Part shown: piece after piece, positions 60,084 through 64,000 of the stretch | Position numbering within the stretch: position 1 is the stretch's first letter | Layout of the letters: every line of letters begins with the position of its first letter | NCBI GenBank assembly: GCA_025890175.1 | Contig: JANPYM010000001.1 | Coordinates: forward strand, 5,412,909-5,476,908 | Length of the DNA: 64,000 nt | Direction: 5' to 3' | Source: Ciborinia camelliae | Lineage: Eukaryota; Ascomycota; Leotiomycetes; Helotiales; Sclerotiniaceae | Position numbers and translations under genes: made by a program | Notes under the pieces: model-generated | The model's input: the letters and a program-made list of their open reading frames with translations, nothing else | The model's database searches: none | Told to the model about the DNA's origin: nothing

Positions 60084-60407
60084 AAAGATGGTGTACTGAT
60101 GAATTTACTCTTGTTCTTACCTACCTAGTATGCTAACAATCATATTGCTACATTTTGATTGGGCAGACGAGGGAGCTAGCAGCTGGGACGTATCAACCGG
60201 AATGAATTCAACGTAGTTTCAGCAAGAAAAGTACAAAAACTGTCGAGGCCCTTCAGAAACATAATCTCTATTTTACGCAGAACGAATGCTATAACTCAGT
60301 TATCCGAGAGTAGAACTGACCTCGGTGCCTTCAATCATCTTCCTTCACCATCCGATGGGAGCCATCCATTTGTTGACCTAGGAAGTAACTAGGTCTAGAT
60401 CCATCAA

Positions 60408-63124
60408 TTAGAACTTGAGGTTGCCAATATTCATACTAGGAGGTAAATCCTCCTCTTTGGTGCCCCAATCACTTTCTGTATCTCCTAGAGTTAATTCCAA
60501 TGTCTTGCCTTCAGTGAAGAATTCATGTCCACTATATTCCAATCAAGTTAGCTTCAAATGATTTATTTCCCCCCATGTCTCCACTCCCACACACGCCATA
60601 ACCCAAAAAACAAAAACAAAAAGAACACTCACATCCAACTCCTCGTCCATTCCACCCCATCCACCTTCGCACTCTGCACAAAAATATTTCTTAGACCCCC
60701 ATCCCACCCCAAATTCCTAATCGTGCTCTTCCTCCCATTTTCATTCGTAAAACTTATTGCTTCGAAAAATGGTGGGATGATTAAATAAACATTTTGTCCA
60801 GGGTTGGGGAATAAACCCATCATGGCGAAGGCAGTAAATGAGGCCATGGCACCTGTATCATCGTTACCCGGAAGCCCGATGGTGGATGTGTTGAAGTAGG
60901 CCGGGATGTAGGTATGGGCGCGAGATGCGGAGAGGGCGGGACGGGATGCATACTGGGGACGGGGTTAGTGGAGAAAGATTCGGCAAAGCGTAGGGATGTG
61001 AAAAGTGGAATGGGAGAAGTGGAGACTATAGAGAGAGGCGAGGGAGGGAGAGAAGGAGGGAGGGAGGGAGGGAGACAAACGTGGTAGAGGAATACTGTCA
61101 GGAACGAGGGTTCGTTTCCAATATCTGTTAAACCGCTTGTATGAAGATAATCAAGACGAGAGATAAATGCTTCGGGACCACCGAGTAGGTTAATCAGAGT
61201 TGCGATATCATGTGGTACAAAACTGTTTATTTGTCAATCTATTCAACAAGTAAAGAGAGAAAGGGGGATTGGCTTACAATTGATACTCCCAAATACTATC
61301 CTCAAAAGTCTCCTGTGGATTACTCGTCAAGCTGCAAAAAGAATCCAACGGACTACATAGGATCGGATCCTGATATCCCCAGGTACCATTCAAATATTTC
61401 GGCTGAAAGAAACCCCTAAATCCTGTATCCACACCCTTAATATAAGAAGTTTGATCTTCCTTCCACAAATTCTGCCAATTCGTTGACCGCTGTAGATATT
61501 TCGTGTATTCAGGTTTCCCCAGGCCTTTCCCGAGAGTCGAGATACAAAAGTCGTTATACGAATACTCCAACGTTCTAGAAATACTTCGAGAATTCGTGCC
61601 GAATCCTAGGTAATCGTAATCGAGGCATGGGATATAGTTTAGCGCTTTCCAGGACATGAGACCACCGCGTCCTTCGTTGGACCAATCTAATGGTTCGTTC
61701 TCCGCATCGTTAACAACTGCTTCGTAGGCTAGTTGCCAGTCTATGCCGGTCAGATTCTTCACGTATGCGTCGGAGATTACGTTGTCTGCGTTTGAACCGC
61801 CTTGGGTAAAGCCTTTGCAGAGACTCATACGACAATCTGGGAGCCAGCCGATGTTCTTGTAGGTATCGAGGAGACTGCGGATCATTTCCGATAGGGCAGG
61901 TGGATCGATGATAGTGAGGAATGGGAGTTGAGATCGGAATGCATCCCAAATACTGAATTTCTGTTAATCACCTAGATCTCTGGCCAGTGGACTGGGAGCT
62001 TACCAGTAGAAGGAGTCAAAGTATGGCTCTGTACTTTCCCATAATGGATTCTCGCCAGTATAGTTCTGTGGAGACATCATTGTCCTATAAATTGCACTGT
62101 AAAAATTGGTTAACAATGATACATCACTACCATTACTAGCCTCCACTGTCACGATGCTCAGTTTCTCCCTCCATGCATCCTCAGCTGTCTTCTTTAGCCC
62201 AGCAAAATCCCAATCTGGGATTTCGCTTTCTGCATTCTGACAAGCTTTATCCGAGCTAATGAGACTAACGCCCACTCTAGCACTGACAGTCCCATTATTT
62301 GGTGCACTGAAGCGAATAAAACCTCCAGCCTGAATATAGAAAAGATTTATGCCTCTCGTAACGAATAATTCCTTTGGCTCCGTTCCTGCTCTGTTGTTTA
62401 CCCAGATACCAGTGTCTAGAATGCTCGCCCCTAAGAAATCAACGCAAACATATGACATGAATGAACCACCTCCAAAACTTGGAATGAATGTTCCATTCGC
62501 TTTTATACGACCATCGTCAGCCAGACTAATCGTTGCGTTTTGCCTGCTAGCATTCAAATCCGTCAGATCCAAAAGAATGAGTGGACTCAAGGCCGTCCCG
62601 TTAGAGGATATTTTCGCAGGAAACTGAAAGTGGTAAAGAGCAGCATGCTCTGAAACAGTCATTTCCGCATGTATCCCATTGGCTAAACTCAACCCAAAAT
62701 ATCCTGGCGTAGCCACCACGGAGTCAAGAACATATGGTGTAGCTCGATCCGCGATTAAGAATTTGCAATTATCAACGACATTGTCCGGACAGTATTGTGG
62801 AAATAATGGAAAGTTGCCCAACGAAGGGTTTCCTCCAGTACCAGAATCATGCATATGCGAAAATCCAGTCACATTGCTGCCATCCGTTGAGAATCCAGCA
62901 GTATTTTGGCCGTTAACATCAGCGACCGCTTTGGCCATTCCATATGGCAGGGTAGCTCCTGCGAAAACATTCCCACCATTATCGGTGCCGATAAGTTGAT
63001 TCACATACTGGAGCGGATCGAATGTACTCGAATTTGTGGACGTCGTATTGGTAGTGGCCCATTGAGCAACTACTGGTGATGACAGGAATAAAACAATAGA
63101 AGCCCCAAAAGATTTCTTATTCAT
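60408..63124 (-). CDS. Secreted GH92 alpha-mannosidase-type glycosidase, five exons
   Basis: Exons on the minus strand: 63124-62004, 61952-61278, 61222-61081, 60952-60633 and 60531-60408. Together they encode 793 residues. The ATG at 63124 gives the signal peptide MNKKSFGASIVLFLSSPVVA; upstream frame sequence starts at GTG and is ignored. GH92 landmarks: IGTDNGGNVFAGATLPYGM, GFSHMHDSGTGG, IWDAFRSQLPFLTI at the first splice, GWLPDCRMSLCKGFTQGGSN, and LPGNDDTGAMASFTAFAMMG near the end. The last contains the conserved acidic residues that act as base in GH92. Many N-glycosylation sequons (NTT, NGT, NYT) fit a secreted protein. GH92 enzymes are calcium-dependent exo-alpha-mannosidases trimming N-glycan or mannan; linkage preference is not visible. 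The fourth intron (128 bp) contains a GGGA microsatellite. No lesions seen. Confidence 0.92.
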
Positions 63125-64000
63125 ATTGAAAACGAACAACAAACAAAAAGATAGGCGCACGCAGGATTGTTGGAAGATAAGTGAGAACTTGCCACTATCA
63201 TGAATAGTGAGTACTTATTTTCAAGGCGGGGTTGCGAACAACCATATCCGCATGACTGCTAGTGCAGTACTACACGATGATGCAGGAACCTAGGAGGTGC
63301 ATTGTGATATCAATACCTTCCTATATAAGGTGGGAGCGTCGAAACCCTAAAATCAAAACGCTCATTAGCTGTAGCGATCGGCATGGGTCATCGCATTACA
63401 ACATGTGATATACACAATCTATAGCACCAATTAGCTGAGTGAATAGGGAGCAGCATAGTATATTGGAGGATAACAGGAGATTGAAGAGCATGTCTCCGGA
63501 TTATGAATTGAAGTGTCAGTTTCCGATGTTGATTTTTTGGTTGCGTTCAAAATGAAGGACCTGGCGCCAACTACCTGTTTGATAAGCTCTAAATAACTAG
63601 CTACGTACTATAGATTCCCACTTTCTGAATATCCTCTCAAGATCTGCCTTGGGGTGATTTCAAGGACACAACGAAACTCATCCAAGCGGTGAATATGAGG
63701 GGAAGGTTGAGAATACCAAGGGTTCCCAAATCCTATTAGCCCCCCATAATTGACTACCTAGGCAAACGATAGATACTCATGATGTCAGCTACATGTTTTA
63801 AAGTCTTCCTCTCATGATGAGATTGAAATTGACATAAAGAAAACTTTACGGGTCAACTCAAGCGCGGTCCTATTCGTTAAATTTATCCCCAAATTTCCTT
63901 TTCAGGAACCATTCCGCGAAGCGGTATAAAATTCAAATACCAATCAACCAAGAATGGAGAAGTTCAGAAGATGAGCGATGCTCCGAGAAACTCTGCACTT
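63125..64000. other. Upstream region of GH92 gene and window edge
   Basis: It should hold the GH92 promoter. Near the end a GTATAAAATTC string (about 63925) precedes an ATG at 63972 whose frame is open to the window edge. It could be the start of a gene on the plus strand, but only ten codons are visible. Confidence 0.4.

Larger units (their letters stand above)
59236..60313 (+). pseudogene. Broken prion-inhibition-type (DUF7580-like) gene interrupted by a hAT MITE
   Basis: It starts MPGIEVAGLVL at 59236, the hallmark N-terminus of a large fungal family related to prion-inhibition and propagation (HeLo-like) proteins. In-order fragments follow in shifted frames: EQHEKG, FVDAIDIEK, LFDQILERFLISADVSQVEL, and MRTINELLAELESLLSLKDG. 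After the MITE, FSKKSTKTVEALQKHNLYF ends at TAG 60311. Stops lie at 59306-59308 and 59381-59383, and at least one frameshift lies between 59275 and 59290. The MITE sits exactly inside the DGKM codons. The fragment is far shorter than the family (usually 500 or more residues), so the rest was lost. No functional protein. Confidence 0.7.

Overview
The window looks like nuclear DNA of a filamentous ascomycete. The genes have short introns (about 45-130 bp) with GT/AG ends and CTAAC-type branch sites. Several protein families are typical of Pezizomycotina: CYP52-like P450s, MFS exporters, GH10 with CBM1, GH92, and C2H2/ubiquitin-like and prion-inhibition-type proteins. The AT-rich transposon relics carry mostly C-to-T/G-to-A differences, as expected of repeat-induced point mutation (RIP). 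The style (AT-rich, many TAGG/CCTA microsatellites) suggests Leotiomycetes, possibly Sclerotiniaceae; this is an inference, not a proof.

Layout. 1-3.0 kb: tandem-repeat desert. 3.05-5.15 kb: three-exon MFS transporter. 5.04-8.55 kb: a 1.75-kb segment present twice around a 10-N gap, almost certainly unmerged contig ends. 8.5-18.6 kb: gene-poor, with two AT-rich MITE-like elements bounded by TA (10,901-11,566 and 16,882-17,394). 18.6-35.9 kb: the main gene-rich block: CYP52-like P450 (-), BAHD-like acyltransferase (+), small secreted Kex2-type peptide (+), second P450 (-), ELO fatty acid elongase (+), thioesterase-like membrane protein (+), and a DHA2-type MFS exporter with a very long N-terminal extension (+). 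Apart from the peptide, this set would suit production, modification and export of an oxidised or acylated fatty-acid-type metabolite with no PKS or NRPS in view; that link is inference. 36-48 kb: gene-poor and repeat-rich, with an intron-containing tRNA-Ser(GCT) beside a gapped poly-T tract, a third MITE with an octamer array inside it, and a decayed secreted CBM1-GH10 xylanase gene (42.4-45.2 kb) split by about 1 kb of insert carrying a related octamer array. 48.0-52.1 kb: nine-exon gene for a large charged, disordered protein with internal repeats. 54.9-60.3 kb: small membrane protein, broken ubiquitin-like/C2H2 gene, C2H2 gene, and a broken prion-inhibition-type (DUF7580-like) gene into which a hAT MITE has inserted with a perfect 8-bp target duplication. 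60.4-63.1 kb: five-exon secreted GH92 glycosidase.

All exon boundaries were worked out by hand from splice signals, reading phase and family motifs; no alignment or search was run. Family names rest on recalled motifs.
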